DNA of 64,000 nucleotides from Rubinisphaera italica (GCF_007859715.1 NZ_SJPG01000001.1:6156001-6220000); one strand, 5' to 3'. Positions 1 through 9,926 are shown, numbered from the stretch's first letter. Notes: a model not told the origin generated them from the sequence alone. Numbers and translations: made by a program.

Positions 1-1551
1 ACAGACACAGAGCTTGCGATCTTTGTGCCACGTCAAACTGGTATCGCAATGCGGACAACTCAGTTTTTCACCACAGGAACGGCACCACAACACGGGTGAA
101 AATCCTCGCAGGTTGAAGAATAGAATGATTTGCCCATCGTTTTTCAGGGTTTGATCAATCGCATTCTTGAGCGCCCGTCCAATATTGTGACCTCGTTTGA
201 TGAGGGGATCGTTCATCGTGTCGACGGTCACGACCGGAGGCATCGGTAGTTCTTCAATCCGTTTCGGCATGCTGATCAGCTGATAACTTTTCTGCTTCGC
301 CAACCACCAGGATTCCAGCATCGGCGTCGCCGTTCCGAGGACGAGCGGAATCCCCTCCATCGCTGCTCGCTTGCGGGCGACTTCGCGGGCGTGATATCTC
401 GGCACCGTTTCCTGCTTGAATGTCGTTTCATGTTCTTCATCGATGACGATCAGGCCGAGCCGGGGCGTCGGAGCAAAAATCGCACTGCGGGCACCGACCA
501 CCACCTGCACATTTCCGGAGGCGATCTGCTGCCATTGCCAGTGGCGTTCACTGTCGGTCAGATGACTGTGCAGCACGGCGACCGAATCGAAACGTCTGCG
601 GAATCGGCGGATCGTTTGAGGCGTCAGGCTGATTTCCGGAACCAGCACAATCGCTTGCCGTCCGAAATCGACCGCGTGCCGAATGGCGCGAATATAAACT
701 TCCGTCTTCCCCGAGCCTGTCACGCCATGGAGCAGGAATGTTTGATCGCCCTTGTAATGATCGATTTTTCTTGGATCGGCGACCTCTTCAATTTCCGGCG
801 TTTTGGTTGTCTTGCCATGATCAATCGCATGCGTGATCGCATCCAATGCTGCCTGCTGCTGATCGGCCAGAATCAAGTCAGCCTCCCGAGCCACCAGCTT
901 TTCAGGAGGCTCATAGTTCATTCGCGTTTCACGAATCGCGGTGAGGATGTTCTTCTTGAGCAAGGTATTGATGGGAGACGTTCCGCATCCAGCCGACTGA
1001 GTAATTTCGCCAACCGGCAGAGGTTCGCCGGCATCGAGCAGCACATCGATCACCGCTCGCTGCTTGGCAGGTAGATTCAAGTCTTCCAGATTTGGTAAGA
1101 CCTCAGGATCGATTTCCACGAGTTTGACCTGCCGTGTCCCGGCACTTTTTTTGACAGCCGCGGGAATGACCGCATGCAGAACCTGTCCCCAGGAGCAAAG
1201 ATAGTACTCGGCAATCCATTTCGTCAGGCCGAGCATTTTTGCGTCGGCGATCGGCTCACGATCGAGAATGCTGATCAGCTCTTTGACATTCTTCCGCTTC
1301 GCAATCGCTTCGGGGGGGCCCTGTTCGCAGCCAACACAAAAGCCGATAGTCGGACGATCTCCACGACCAAACGGAGCCTGCACGCGCTGGCCGGGACGAA
1401 TCATTTCCCGTAATGCGGGCGGGACGAGATAGTGATACACGGTTTCCATCGGCCGATTGAACACGATCGCCGCAAACAACTGATCTTCCCGATCAGCCCG
1501 CTGCCATTTCAGCTCGGCGGCATCCTCAAATAAATTCTGTTGTCGGCTCAC
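1..1551 (-). CDS. priA: Primosomal protein N' (PriA helicase), C-terminus cut by window edge
   Basis: PriA is the 3'-5' superfamily 2 DNA helicase that reloads the replisome at stalled forks. The frame is open to the left edge, so 517 residues of the N-terminal and central part are present. An N-terminal DNA-binding region (about residues 25-140) is followed by the helicase core with Walker A GVTGSGKT (276-283) and a DEEH box. The last residues before the edge contain the zinc-binding cysteine pairs CRSCG, CPHC and CVC. The start is taken as GTG at 1551 because an in-frame TGA lies a short way upstream and a GAGG sits 9 nt before the GTG. The remaining C-terminal helicase lobe lies outside the window. 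The assignment is secure; only the start codon is a judgement. Confidence 0.95.
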   Translation of the reverse strand, partial: MSRQQNLFEDAAELKWQRADREDQLFAAIVFNRPMETVYHYLVPPALREMIRPGQRVQAPFGRGDRPTIGFCVGCEQGPPEAIAKRKNVKELISILDREPIADAKMLGLTKWIAEYYLCSWGQVLHAVIPAAVKKSAGTRQVKLVEIDPEVLPNLEDLNLPAKQRAVIDVLLDAGEPLPVGEITQSAGCGTSPINTLLKKNILTAIRETRMNYEPPEKLVAREADLILADQQQAALDAITHAIDHGKTTKTPEIEEVADPRKIDHYKGDQTFLLHGVTGSGKTEVYIRAIRHAVDFGRQAIVLVPEISLTPQTIRRFRRRFDSVAVLHSHLTDSERHWQWQQIASGNVQVVVGARSAIFAPTPRLGLIVIDEEHETTFKQETVPRYHAREVARKRAAMEGIPLVLGTATPMLESWWLAKQKSYQLISMPKRIEELPMPPVVTVDTMNDPLIKRGHNIGRALKNAIDQTLKNDGQIILFFNLRGFSPVLWCRSCGEKLSCPHCDTSLTWHKDRKLCVC

Positions 1552-1560
1552 TCGCGATGA

Positions 1561-1564
1561 CCTC
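1561..1564 (-). promoter_or_regulatory. Ribosome-binding site deciding the priA GTG start
   Basis: GAGG on the minus strand lies 9 nt upstream of the GTG at 1551. No ATG lies between the upstream in-frame stop and this GTG, so this site supports the non-ATG start. Confidence 0.5.
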
Positions 1565-1710
1565 GTGCCAGATCAGAATCTGGAAACGATATTCCTTTAG
1601 GCACATTGACGGATTATTAACTCGTTCAATTCATCTTAACGGTTAGCCGACTTACTGCCAGTCGCCGTAGTTCAACAATGCAATGAGTTGTTGCGTGAAA
1701 TGCATTTTGT

Positions 1711-1805
1711 GTAAGCAAGTTCCTGGGGGCACGTCACAGAACGAAGTGAGGTCGTGGCAATAACGGATGACCACACTCTTGGCGATGCTCAGGGACGTGC
1801 TACCC
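1711..1805. repeat. Dispersed imperfect palindromic repeat, family C copy 1
   Basis: This roughly 95-bp segment between priA and the DUF1552 gene resembles a segment at 60044-60135. Shared landmarks in order are a CCTGGG core, GGCACGTC, CAGAACGAAGTGA, an inner hairpin with arms around CGTGG and CCAC, and GCTCAGGG with CGTG near the right end. Only two copies are in this window, and this one is the more degenerate. It encodes nothing. The rest of 1552-1816 shows no gene. Confidence 0.6.
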
Positions 1806-1816
1806 ATTGAAGAAAT

Positions 1817-3166
1817 TTATCCGGCGATCAATGTAGCAATCGGTCCGGTGCTGTCGGCGAATCTTTTCATCGGCAGCCCCAGCAGTTGAGCCTGAGTCAG
1901 CCAGAGATTGGACAGCGGTGTCCCTTCCGGCATATTGATGTGCTGACCGGAATAAACGCGTTTTCCGCCTCCTGCAACAATAATCGGAAGGTCGTTGTAT
2001 TGATGTGTGGAACCATCTCCCAGCCCGGAGCCGTATGTGAACAAGGTGTTGTCGAGCAATGTGGAGCCGTCGGATTCCTGAATTGAGTCCATCTTTTTGA
2101 GCAGATACACATACTGTTCCATGTGGAAGCGATCGACTTTCAGCAGGTCGTCAATCATTTTGGTTTGATTGTGCGACATCTGATGATGACTGCGAGGGGT
2201 GTCAAACAGACTTTCAAATTTATAAGGCGTGTCCCAGCGTTCAGGACCAACCATGAAGGTTGTGACATTGGTCAATCCGGTCTGCAGAGCAACCACCATC
2301 AAGTCACCCATCAGACGAATATATTCTCCGCGAGGCAGGTACGCTTCAGGAGGTTCATCCAGTTTAACCAGCGAGAGTTCCGCCTTCATTTTCTCCAGTC
2401 GATCCATCTGCAGTTCAATGGTACGGATCGACTCAAAGTACTCGGTAAATTTCTCCCGGTCGGCTGAGCCCAGTTGTTTTCGCATCGCGCGGGCATCTTC
2501 GAGGACCAGATCGGTGATGTCTCGATACTGATCAATTTCCTGAGTCGAAAACAGACGGCGATACATTTTTCGGGGATCGCGGATCGAAGGAGCCAGATGT
2601 CCGGTGCCGTACCAGGAGATGTTGTCGAAATAAATCGATTCTTTATTATCGCGATGACTGTTGCAGCTGAATTCGAGTGTCGGGAATGGAGTTTGAGTTC
2701 CAATTTGATCGGCGACGAGATGATCGAGAGTCCGATTCAACGGCCAGGCCGTCCCTTTTATGGTATAAGGTTCGGCACTACTCAGGTAACACGATGCACA
2801 TTGGGCATGCACGTCAGTCCCTTGCTGGAACGTCCGATCCATGCCCGTAATCAGATTGATCTTCTGCTGAAACCCATCCAGCGGCTGCATTGTGGGAGTC
2901 AATTCCGTAAGTGGTTTGACGCTGAAGTTGGGATCCTGCTTTCCGAGAGAGGTCATCACATTTCCCAGGTTTCCTTTCGGGATGATGTCCTCTGCTTCTC
3001 CAGGAAAAAATCCACGACGCACAACTCCAATCGGCACATAAAAATGAGCCATGCGTTGTGCTACAGTTTTTGATGGAGCAGCCGAGCAGAGACTCTCCAT
3101 CCAAGGCAGAGACAGAGCTGCCCCGCTCATGCCGCGAAGAAAATTTCGTCGTGTTGTTCTTCTCAT
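1817..3166 (-). CDS. DUF1552 domain secreted protein with Tat-like signal
   Basis: This protein of about 449 residues begins MRRTTRRNFLRGMSGAALSL, a twin-arginine-type export signal (RRNFLRG followed by a hydrophobic stretch). The rest matches DUF1552, a planctomycete/myxobacterial family of unknown biochemical function. The longest open frame starts at 3268, but those 34 extra residues are translated from a palindromic repeat (3187-3266) and precede the export signal, so I start at 3166. It lies downstream of the DUF1592 cytochrome gene on the same strand. The two families are habitually adjacent in planctomycetes and are assumed to work together, possibly in surface polymer breakdown; that role is inference. 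Family call is firm, function unknown. Confidence 0.88.
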   Translation of the reverse strand: MRRTTRRNFLRGMSGAALSLPWMESLCSAAPSKTVAQRMAHFYVPIGVVRRGFFPGEAEDIIPKGNLGNVMTSLGKQDPNFSVKPLTELTPTMQPLDGFQQKINLITGMDRTFQQGTDVHAQCASCYLSSAEPYTIKGTAWPLNRTLDHLVADQIGTQTPFPTLEFSCNSHRDNKESIYFDNISWYGTGHLAPSIRDPRKMYRRLFSTQEIDQYRDITDLVLEDARAMRKQLGSADREKFTEYFESIRTIELQMDRLEKMKAELSLVKLDEPPEAYLPRGEYIRLMGDLMVVALQTGLTNVTTFMVGPERWDTPYKFESLFDTPRSHHQMSHNQTKMIDDLLKVDRFHMEQYVYLLKKMDSIQESDGSTLLDNTLFTYGSGLGDGSTHQYNDLPIIVAGGGKRVYSGQHINMPEGTPLSNLWLTQAQLLGLPMKRFADSTGPIATLIAG

Positions 3167-3186
3167 AGGAATGTCTTTTCGTTTGA

Positions 3187-3266
3187 GGGTGGCGGCGTTC
3201 TTGAAGAGAAGCTCTTGGTTTGAAATCCTCGGTGGCTTCCGCGTATGCGGAGCGCCCCCGCCGCCC
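3187..3266 (+). repeat. Nested-hairpin repeat, family A copy 1
   Basis: An 80-bp element with outer arms GGGTGGCGGCG and CGCCCCCGCCGCCC and an inner CTTCCGC..GCGGAG hairpin. It sits between the DUF1592 and DUF1552 genes. The same architecture recurs at 7208-7291, 8860-8944 and 10531-10610, all in the same orientation. This copy is the most diverged in its left half. Confidence 0.75.
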
Positions 3267-3294
3267 ACTTTATGATCTCAAATTAATTGTAGTT

Positions 3295-5382
3295 CTATTC
3301 CAAGGCTATATGAGCCTTCGGACCGGATTTGCTTTGGAACGGTTCGCTGAAAACAATCTGTTTGATCAGGGATTGAAATCGATACTCATCTGCGATAACC
3401 GACTGTGTCATTTCATCGAGTGCAATCTGATCGGCTGCTCCGAGTTCACGGGCTAGTGCGTACGAAAGCAAGTGCCCTGCCAGTGCCCGGGTGAAGCGAT
3501 CTTTTTCCGTCAGGATCGCATCCTTAAATTCGATCACATTGTTGAACTGATGCTGCCGAAATAATGTGCCCTGCATGTCGATCTCTCGACCATTCTCATA
3601 CTCATCACGCCAGACTCCAATCGGATTATAATTTTCCAATGCAAAACCGAGAGGATCTATCTGCTCGTGACACCCCTTGCAGTCGGAGCGTTCCCTATGC
3701 AGCGAGAGCCGTTCTCTTAATGTCAAATGTTCTTCGCCTTCGGCTGGTTTTTCACCGAGGGCAGGCACATTGGCTGGCGGAGGCTCGGGAGGATTATTGA
3801 AAATCACGCCGGCAATCCACGCACCTCTGGTAATCGGTTGAGTTCGTTCCGGTCCAGAAGTCATCGTCATCACGGCTGCATTGGTAATCAAGCCTCCGTT
3901 CCGGCGATCGGTCACAGGAACTCGATGGAAGGTCAATGTTGTCACCTCATCCCGTTTCTTATCCACGGGCTTGGTCGCGAGTTCTCCGTAAGCCTCTTCC
4001 AGCAAGATCGACCGATAAGTGAAGTCGGAATCAATGAATTGTGTGATCGGCTGGTTTTCAATGAGTACCGTTTCGAACAGCAGCAGCGGTTCGAGCATCA
4101 TGTGCATGCTGTCGCGATACTTTGAAAAATAAAAATCGGGATATTTCCCGCGATCCGGCACCGAAGAAATGATCCGCTCCAACTGTAGCCATTGAGAGGG
4201 GAAACTATCGCAGAATCGTTTGATTTTCTTATCTTTGAGCATCCTCTCCACCTGGACGTCAAGGACTTCTGGTTTGCTCAAGTCTCCGTTCGTCGCAAGT
4301 TCGAGCAGCATCTCATCGGGCAGACTCCCCCAGAGAAAAAAGGAAAGTCGAGAGGCGAGTTCAAAGTCATCGAGTAATTCCGATGTCTCATTAACATCAG
4401 TCTTATCGTAGAGATACAGGAAGTTTGGTGAAGCAATCGTCGCAGCTGCGACGGATTTCATCGCCTCAGGAAAGGGAACACCTGATTCAAGCTGATGCTG
4501 CACGTAGCCGATGTAACGCTCCAGTTGACTCTCGGCAACTGGCTGTCGAAATGCTTTGAAGAGAAATTTCTTGAGCCGATGTCTCACCTCCACCAATTGA
4601 TCGACATCCGCTTTGGGAGCGGCAAAGAATTCTCGCCAGATGCCCACGTTTTTCGGTGTGAAATCAGGGCTCTCGACGATCGACTGCCCCAGCTTCAGAA
4701 ATGCTTCCATCAATAGTGGTGATAGTGAAAGATGATCGCCTCGATTGTCGTAACCATGCTCTGCTCGAAGATCCTGCGGAAACGCGGCCACGCCCATCAG
4801 CCGTGGTTCGATCATTTGAGACTTCCCAAGCGGACGACACCCGACAGTCACAACCTCGGCCATTTTTCCCGTTTCGGGTTGAAAATAACCCTTGTGATCT
4901 CGCATCATTTTTTCTGGAAGAGTGAACACGATACACTTCAAATCAAACAGATCGACAACCGCATTGTTGTACTGAAAGCGGTTCATGCGGCGGATCGGTG
5001 TATGCAGATAGCGGCGTTCACTGGCGAGTGATTTGTGGAGCATGCTCTGAAACTGCATCACCAGTAACTGTCGATCTTGAGCAGCTAATTGAGGCTCATC
5101 TTCGGGAGGCATTTCCTGCAGATCGAGGACGTCGATCAGACTGCGTAACAGTTCACTGTTCGTTTTCAGATCATCGAGCGAAAGTTCCTGGAGATTGACT
5201 TCGCCGTAAATCTCCTCTTCTGCCCCATGGCACTTTACGCAATGCTTTTGGGTCAGTGACTGGAATGATTCTGAAAAATCTTCGGCAGAGTGCGTTGCGG
5301 AAGTGTTCAGCATCAAAACCAAAATCAGACTGGAGGCAATTGCAAGTCTCAGATTTTTGGCATTTAAAGCGGATTTCCACAT
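3295..5382 (-). CDS. DUF1592/DUF1588-type planctomycete c-type cytochrome protein
   Basis: About 695 residues from the ATG at 5382. An N-terminal hydrophobic export segment (LAIASSLILVLML) is followed by a CVKCH haem-c motif at about residue 48. Next comes a DUF1587-like segment with RRMNRFQYNNAVVDLF at about 131, then DUF1595/DUF1592-like and DUF1588 regions with a second CxxCH (CKGCH). A DUF1585-like tail ends the protein. This is the standard multi-DUF architecture of large planctomycete exported cytochromes. The longest frame starts at 5433, but those 17 residues precede the signal. It lies upstream of the DUF1552 gene and is probably co-transcribed with it across the repeat at 3187-3266. 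Substrate and electron partner are unknown. Confidence 0.87.
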   Translation of the reverse strand: MWKSALNAKNLRLAIASSLILVLMLNTSATHSAEDFSESFQSLTQKHCVKCHGAEEEIYGEVNLQELSLDDLKTNSELLRSLIDVLDLQEMPPEDEPQLAAQDRQLLVMQFQSMLHKSLASERRYLHTPIRRMNRFQYNNAVVDLFDLKCIVFTLPEKMMRDHKGYFQPETGKMAEVVTVGCRPLGKSQMIEPRLMGVAAFPQDLRAEHGYDNRGDHLSLSPLLMEAFLKLGQSIVESPDFTPKNVGIWREFFAAPKADVDQLVEVRHRLKKFLFKAFRQPVAESQLERYIGYVQHQLESGVPFPEAMKSVAAATIASPNFLYLYDKTDVNETSELLDDFELASRLSFFLWGSLPDEMLLELATNGDLSKPEVLDVQVERMLKDKKIKRFCDSFPSQWLQLERIISSVPDRGKYPDFYFSKYRDSMHMMLEPLLLFETVLIENQPITQFIDSDFTYRSILLEEAYGELATKPVDKKRDEVTTLTFHRVPVTDRRNGGLITNAAVMTMTSGPERTQPITRGAWIAGVIFNNPPEPPPANVPALGEKPAEGEEHLTLRERLSLHRERSDCKGCHEQIDPLGFALENYNPIGVWRDEYENGREIDMQGTLFRQHQFNNVIEFKDAILTEKDRFTRALAGHLLSYALARELGAADQIALDEMTQSVIADEYRFQSLIKQIVFSEPFQSKSGPKAHIALE

Positions 5383-5849
5383 ATTGATATCGTTACCGAA
5401 ATGGCTTAATTTTGAATGTAGACAAACGATCAATCAATATATTCGCATGCGAGTGTGATTGCAAGATGCATCTGACTTGGACAGTTTGGAATGGGAAGCC
5501 GAGTGGTTCTGTGTCGACACGCTTTTCGTCTGCGTTATGGTAGTTATACTTCTTTATGACGATGAATTATTGTTTAGACCATTTTCAAATGGTTTCTGCA
5601 GTCGCTTGGACACCAAATGTCCTAAAAACACTGTGTTTGCTCCTGCTAGACGCTGAAGTTAATTTTTGAATATGTTCTAGAAGATGAATCAATGAGATTT
5701 GATCAAGAGTCGAGACTTTGAGTTCGATTTAAAGAGAAACCTCATTTTTAATTTGCTCCATTGAGCGGGATTTATACTGAGAGACCAGACAATTCCATGC
5801 CGCATCGTGGTGTTGCAACTCAGACTATGCCTTAGAAAGACCATATCGG
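5383..5849. other. Intergenic region between divergent genes
   Basis: This 467-bp AT-rich gap separates the divergent DUF1592 and E2 genes, so both promoters should lie here. A TATACT hexamer at 5773-5778 is a possible -10 element for the E2 gene, but no well-spaced -35 is visible. A 65-codon open frame at 5459-5656 has no recognisable content, and I do not call it a gene. Confidence 0.4.
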
Positions 5850-7178
5850 ATGGCTATTGAATTCAAATTACCGGAAGTTGCCGAGGGTGTGACCTCTGCC
5901 GATATCGCAGAGATTCATGTTTCTGAGGGCGATACGATTAAAGCCAATCAGGTTGTCGCCGAAGTGGAAACCGAAAAAGCTCTCGCGGAAATTGAGTGTC
6001 CCCATGCGGGGACGGTCGTGAAGGTTCACGTCTCTGCCGGAGATTCGGTGCCAATCGGTGCGACGCTGTTCACCATTGAAGAAGGTAGCGGTGGCGGGAA
6101 GAGTGAAGAGAAAAAAGAGGAACCAGCCGCAAAGCAGGAACCGGAAACGAAAGAACCGCCCAAATCGGCTCCAGAATCCAAACCAGCCCCAACTCCGCCT
6201 GCTCAATCCGCCTCGCCATCTCCTGTAAAGGAAGTTTCGGCCACATCGGGCGATCAAGAAAATCGTCCCCCTGCCCCAGCTGGCCCGGCGACTCGCAGAA
6301 TGGCCCGCGACCTTGGCGTCGATTTGTATCAAGTGAATGGGAGTGGACCTGGGGGACGAATCTCTCAGGAAGATGTTCAGGCTTACGTCAAAGCTCGATT
6401 AACTGCCCCGGCTGCGTCTGGTGGTTCCGGTAGCGGCCCGATGGCGGCTCCGGCTCTGCCTGACTTCAGCGAGTTTGGACATACGCATCGTGAAGCGTTG
6501 AACAAAATCGGCAAAATGGCCGCCCAGCATCTCTCGATGTCCTGGAATGTTATCCCACATGTGACACAGCAGGACATGGCCGATATCACGGATATCGAAC
6601 TGGCTCGCAAGCAGTTCCTGCAGGGAACCGGCAAAAACGGTCCAAAGGTGACAATGACCGCCATCGCTGTCAAAGCCGCAGTGACGGCTCTCAAAACTTT
6701 CCCGAAATTCAATTCGAGTCTCGACCCCCAGACTAACGAAATCGTTTACAAAGACTATTTCAATATTGGGATCGCCGTAGATACCGAAAACGGTTTGGTT
6801 GTGCCTGTCGTGCGGGATGCTGATAAGAAGTCACTCTTGCAGATCGCACTTGAAGTAACGGAACTGGCCAACAAAGCCCGTGATCGCAAGCTCTCCATGA
6901 ACGACATGAAGGGGGGCACGTTTACGATCACGAATCTGGGAGGCATTGGCGGAACCGGATTTACACCGATCGTGAGTTATCCAGAAGTGGCGATACTCGG
7001 AATGTCTCGCGGGCAGAAAGAATTGAAACTGTTCGATGGAGAACTCGAAGAACGACTGATCCTGCCATTGTCGCTTTCGTATGATCACCGGGTGATCAAT
7101 GGAGCCGACGCCGCTCGATTCATTGTGAAGTTGTCCGCATTACTTTCCGATCCATTCACCCTACTCTCAGAATGTTAA
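5850..7178 (+). CDS. Dihydrolipoamide acetyltransferase, pyruvate dehydrogenase E2
   Basis: This 442-residue E2 subunit carries acetyl groups from E1 to CoA. One lipoyl domain (about 1-78) has the lipoylation lysine in ETEKALAEIE (K43). A long Ala/Pro/Lys/Glu-rich linker (80-145) follows, then a peripheral-subunit-binding domain (about 146-181, ATRRMARDLGVD and GGRISQEDV). The C-terminal acyltransferase domain ends with DHRVINGADAARF, where H413 is the catalytic histidine. The Asn in DHRxxNG instead of Asp occurs in known active E2p enzymes, so it is not a defect. lpdA lies 200 bp downstream on the same strand, with a hairpin repeat between. No E1 gene is in the window. A branched-chain or oxoglutarate E2 cannot be fully excluded, but the single lipoyl domain and motif favour pyruvate. 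Confidence 0.9.
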   Translation: MAIEFKLPEVAEGVTSADIAEIHVSEGDTIKANQVVAEVETEKALAEIECPHAGTVVKVHVSAGDSVPIGATLFTIEEGSGGGKSEEKKEEPAAKQEPETKEPPKSAPESKPAPTPPAQSASPSPVKEVSATSGDQENRPPAPAGPATRRMARDLGVDLYQVNGSGPGGRISQEDVQAYVKARLTAPAASGGSGSGPMAAPALPDFSEFGHTHREALNKIGKMAAQHLSMSWNVIPHVTQQDMADITDIELARKQFLQGTGKNGPKVTMTAIAVKAAVTALKTFPKFNSSLDPQTNEIVYKDYFNIGIAVDTENGLVVPVVRDADKKSLLQIALEVTELANKARDRKLSMNDMKGGTFTITNLGGIGGTGFTPIVSYPEVAILGMSRGQKELKLFDGELEERLILPLSLSYDHRVINGADAARFIVKLSALLSDPFTLLSEC

Positions 7179-7207
7179 TGCGTTTTGTTCGTGAGTTGCA
7201 TAGAAGA

Positions 7208-7291
7208 GGGTGATGGGGACGCTCTCGAAGAGAAGCCCCCGAAACCTATAACTCCGGGGGCTTCCGCTAAAGCGGAGCGCCCTCGCCACCC
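7208..7291 (+). repeat. Nested-hairpin repeat, family A copy 2
   Basis: An 84-bp element lying in the gap between the E2 and E3 genes. Outer arms pair GGGTGATGGGGACGCTC with GAGCGCCCTCGCCACCC imperfectly. Inside are a CCCCCGA..CCGGGGG hairpin and a CTTCCGCT..AGCGGAG hairpin. Transcribed RNA would form a three-way, clover-like structure. Confidence 0.8.
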
Positions 7292-7381
7292 CGGGTTGAA
7301 TTTTCCAGATCAATATCAAATTAGGTCCGCACTGCGGATCTTACAGAGCGGCTGATGTTGTCGCGTTGAGGAAATCGATTG

Positions 7382-8803
7382 ATGTCAAATTCTGATTTAC
7401 ATGCTGAAGTTGTCGTTCTGGGAGCGGGTCCTGGGGGATATCCCGCCGCTTTCGAAGCAGCCGATAAAGGGAAAAAAGTCATTCTCGTTAACGACGATGT
7501 CGCACCCGGCGGTGTTTGTCTCAACCGGGGATGTATTCCTTCCAAAGCGTTGCTGCACGTCGCTAAGTTGCTCAATGAATCGAAAGAAGCAGCCGAGTGG
7601 GGCATCAAGTTTGCAGAGCCGGAAGTCGATCTGGATAAGCTGCGAGACTTTAAAAATGGAGTCGTGACTGGATTAACGGGTGGGATTCGTTCGCTCTGCA
7701 AAACTCGCAAAGTCGATTTGGTCGAAGCCAGAGGAAGTTTTCTTAATTCCAATGCGATGGAGCTGAAATACAAAGATGGCTCGACGGGCAAGCTCACCTT
7801 CGATATCGCCATCGTTGCTACAGGTTCGCTCCCCGCAATGCCCGGTATATTCAACATTGGCGATGAACGGGTGATGGATTCGACTGGTGCACTCGAGTTG
7901 AAAGATGTTCCCGAAAAAATGCTTGTCATTGGTGGCGGCTACATCGGTCTCGAAATGGGCTCCGTTTATGCCGCACTCGGTTCCGAAGTGACAGTTGTCG
8001 AAATGACCGATGGCTTGTTACCGGGAGCTGATCGGGATCTGGTGAAACCGTTGCAGAAACGATTGAGTCATCAACTCAAATCAATTTATCTATCGACGAA
8101 AGTGAACAGCCTCAAAGCAACGAAAGAGGGAATCGTCGCGGAACTCGAAGGGGCGGATGCCCCTGCCGAGATGACGTTTGACCGGGTTCTGGTCTCTGTC
8201 GGACGCCGTCCGAATGCCGGTAATATTGGCCTGGATAAAACAAAAGTCAAAGTGACCGACAAGGGCTTTATCGAAGTTAATAAGCGTCAGCAAACAAGCG
8301 ATCCTGCCATCTATGCAATCGGAGATGTGGCTGGCGAACCGATGCTCGCTCACAAAGCGACACGCGAAGCGAAAGTCGCAGTCGATGTCATTCTGGGAGA
8401 ACCTGCTGAGTTCGATTGCATCGCAATTCCGGCAGTAGTGTTTACTGATCCCGAACTCGCCTGGTGTGGCATTACGGAAGCGGAAGCTCAACGCGATGAG
8501 CGGGAAGTGACCGTTGTTCGTTTTCCCTGGGCAGCTTCTGGTCGTGCTCAAACAATTTCACGCACGGAAGGTTTAACGAAGTTAATCTTCGATCCCAAAA
8601 CCGAGCGAATTCTCGGCATGGGAATCGTCGGCCCGGGAGCAGGTGAAATGATTGCCGAAGGCGTTCTGGCTGTCGAAACAGCAGCAGTTGCTCGCGATAT
8701 CGCGGAGAGTATTCACGCTCATCCAACCCTTTCGGAAACCGTGATGGAATCGGCTGAAGGATTGTTCGGACAGGCAACACACTACTTCCGACCAAAGAAA
8801 TAG
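7382..8803 (+). CDS. lpdA: Dihydrolipoyl dehydrogenase (E3)
   Basis: This 473-residue FAD/NAD flavoprotein reoxidises dihydrolipoamide on E2. Visible motifs are the N-terminal FAD fold [13 protein letters not shown], the redox disulfide [10 protein letters not shown] (C46 and C51), the second Rossmann motif [10 protein letters not shown], the FAD-contacting AIGDV and the C-terminal active-site HPTLSET (H447). Both ATG at 7382 and TTG at 7379 lie within reach of the GAGG about ten bases upstream; I prefer the ATG. It follows the E2 gene on the same strand, so the two probably supply the pyruvate dehydrogenase complex. E3 may also be shared with other lipoyl systems. Confidence 0.95.
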   Translation: MSNSDLHAEVVVLGAGPGGYPAAFEAADKGKKVILVNDDVAPGGVCLNRGCIPSKALLHVAKLLNESKEAAEWGIKFAEPEVDLDKLRDFKNGVVTGLTGGIRSLCKTRKVDLVEARGSFLNSNAMELKYKDGSTGKLTFDIAIVATGSLPAMPGIFNIGDERVMDSTGALELKDVPEKMLVIGGGYIGLEMGSVYAALGSEVTVVEMTDGLLPGADRDLVKPLQKRLSHQLKSIYLSTKVNSLKATKEGIVAELEGADAPAEMTFDRVLVSVGRRPNAGNIGLDKTKVKVTDKGFIEVNKRQQTSDPAIYAIGDVAGEPMLAHKATREAKVAVDVILGEPAEFDCIAIPAVVFTDPELAWCGITEAEAQRDEREVTVVRFPWAASGRAQTISRTEGLTKLIFDPKTERILGMGIVGPGAGEMIAEGVLAVETAAVARDIAESIHAHPTLSETVMESAEGLFGQATHYFRPKK

Positions 8804-8809
8804 GTGTAG

Positions 8810-8826
8810 GTCAGGCACTGCCTGAC
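8810..8826. repeat. Small palindrome GTCAGGCACTGCCTGAC, family D copy 1
   Basis: A perfect 17-base palindrome with a one-base centre lies 6 bp after the lpdA stop. A near copy (TCAGGC ACA GCCTGA) lies at 10786-10800. No T-run follows, so it is not a standard terminator. Confidence 0.55.
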
Positions 8827-8859
8827 AACAAAAAAGTTGGCACATCAAATAGGAACAGC

Positions 8860-8944
8860 GGGTGGCGGGGGCGCTCTCAAAGAGAAGTCCCCGAGGCGTT
8901 AATCATTCGGGGGCTTCCGCTGAAGCGGAGCGCCCCCGCCACCC
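8860..8944 (+). repeat. Nested-hairpin repeat, family A copy 3 (best preserved)
   Basis: An 85-bp element with perfect 16-bp outer arms, GGGTGGCGGGGGCGCT (8860-8875) and its exact complement (8929-8944). Inside, CCCCGA pairs with TCGGGG, and CTTCCGC with GCGGAG. It lies between lpdA and pyrK. It stays open in the pyrK frame and so falsely lengthens that gene if the longest frame is used. Confidence 0.85.
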
Positions 8945-8990
8945 CATTTCCAATGATGTCGAGTTTGCGGATCGGAAAGTTGGGAAACGA

Positions 8991-9860
8991 ATGATAAGTG
9001 AATCGACGTGTGCAATGCAGTGTCGGGCGAAAGTGATTTCACTCGCTACGCTCTCTCAGGAAAACTATCGCGTTCGGCTCGAATGTCCGGAACTGGCTCA
9101 GGTCATTCTTCCGGGCCAGTTCTTCATGCTTCGCTCTCCCGATCGTACCGATCCCCTGCTCGGTCGGCCTTTTGCTCTTTACGATACGTATCTGGAAAAT
9201 GGTAAACCAGTTGGGATCGATGTCGGGTTTCATGTCGTTGGTAAGATGACCGCACTTCTTGAAGACGTTCAGCCCGGTCAGAACCTGGAAATCTGGGGAC
9301 CACTCGGCAATGGGTTTCCGGAATTGGAGACCAAACATCTGATTCAGGTCGCTGGTGGCATTGGATATACTCCGTTTGTCGCAGTCAGCCGGGAAGCCTT
9401 ACTGCAGAAAAAGTATGGGCAAACCCAGCGGACAGGAATTCGAGCAGAACGAGCTTCCCTCATCTACGGAGTTCGCTCGGCCTGTTTTCAGGCGAATATG
9501 GATGACCTTTCCGATCTCAACGAACTTGACATTCAAATCTGCACCGAAGATGGTACCGCCGGTCATCATGGACTGGTAACCGATCTACTCAAACCGTTGC
9601 TCGAATCCGGATCAGCAGACGATCAAGTCGTACTGACATGTGGCCCGTTGCGTATGATGCAGGCGGTTTCAGAACTCTGTTCGAAATATGATGTCCGCTG
9701 CTGGGCCTCTCTGGAAACCCCAATGGCCTGTGGATTTGGGGCCTGCTTCAGTTGTGTCGTGCCCATCAAAACGGGCGAGGGTTCGTGGGACTATCGCCGC
9801 TCCTGTGTCGAGGGGCCGGTCTTTCCTGCCAAGGATATACTCTGGGGAGATATTTCCTGA
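8991..9860 (+). CDS. pyrK: Dihydroorotate dehydrogenase electron-transfer subunit-like protein (PyrK family)
   Basis: This 289-residue ferredoxin-reductase-type protein would pass electrons between an NAD(P)H flavoprotein and an iron-sulfur centre. An FAD-binding barrel (about 10-105; RPFALYD) is followed by an NAD-binding fold (GGIGYTPF). A C-terminal cysteine cluster at C247, C252, C255 and C272 (CGFGACFSC and a distal SC) ligates a [2Fe-2S] cluster, as in PyrK. The frame is open from 8862, but those 43 codons read through a palindromic repeat, so I start at the ATG at 8991; the ATG at 9015 is an alternative. No pyrD is adjacent. Partner and exact reaction are inferred from family. Confidence 0.82.
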   Translation: MISESTCAMQCRAKVISLATLSQENYRVRLECPELAQVILPGQFFMLRSPDRTDPLLGRPFALYDTYLENGKPVGIDVGFHVVGKMTALLEDVQPGQNLEIWGPLGNGFPELETKHLIQVAGGIGYTPFVAVSREALLQKKYGQTQRTGIRAERASLIYGVRSACFQANMDDLSDLNELDIQICTEDGTAGHHGLVTDLLKPLLESGSADDQVVLTCGPLRMMQAVSELCSKYDVRCWASLETPMACGFGACFSCVVPIKTGEGSWDYRRSCVEGPVFPAKDILWGDIS

Positions 9861-9914
9861 CAATCTGGTATAGTGATGGGCAGTTGAACACATTTGACTG
9901 TTCGTAAATCAGCG

Positions 9915-9920
9915 AAGGAA
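9915..9920 (+). promoter_or_regulatory. Ribosome-binding site deciding the start at 9927
   Basis: AAGGAA lies 6 nt before the ATG at 9927. This favours it over an upstream in-frame start 33 bases earlier and gives a protein that begins just before its membrane segment. Confidence 0.6.
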
Positions 9921-9926
9921 ATCACA

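Noticed and set aside
391..1413. Plus-strand open frames opposite priA
   Set aside because: The minus strand carries clear PriA motifs across the same bases; the plus-strand products show no family features.
5459..5656. 65-codon open frame in the gap before the E2 gene
   Set aside because: No ribosome-binding site, no recognisable domain, and unlike codon use; probably chance.
7144..7178. Loss of the catalytic Asp in the E2 DHRxxDG motif
   Set aside because: Asn at this place is found in known active E2p acetyltransferases, so it is a normal variant.
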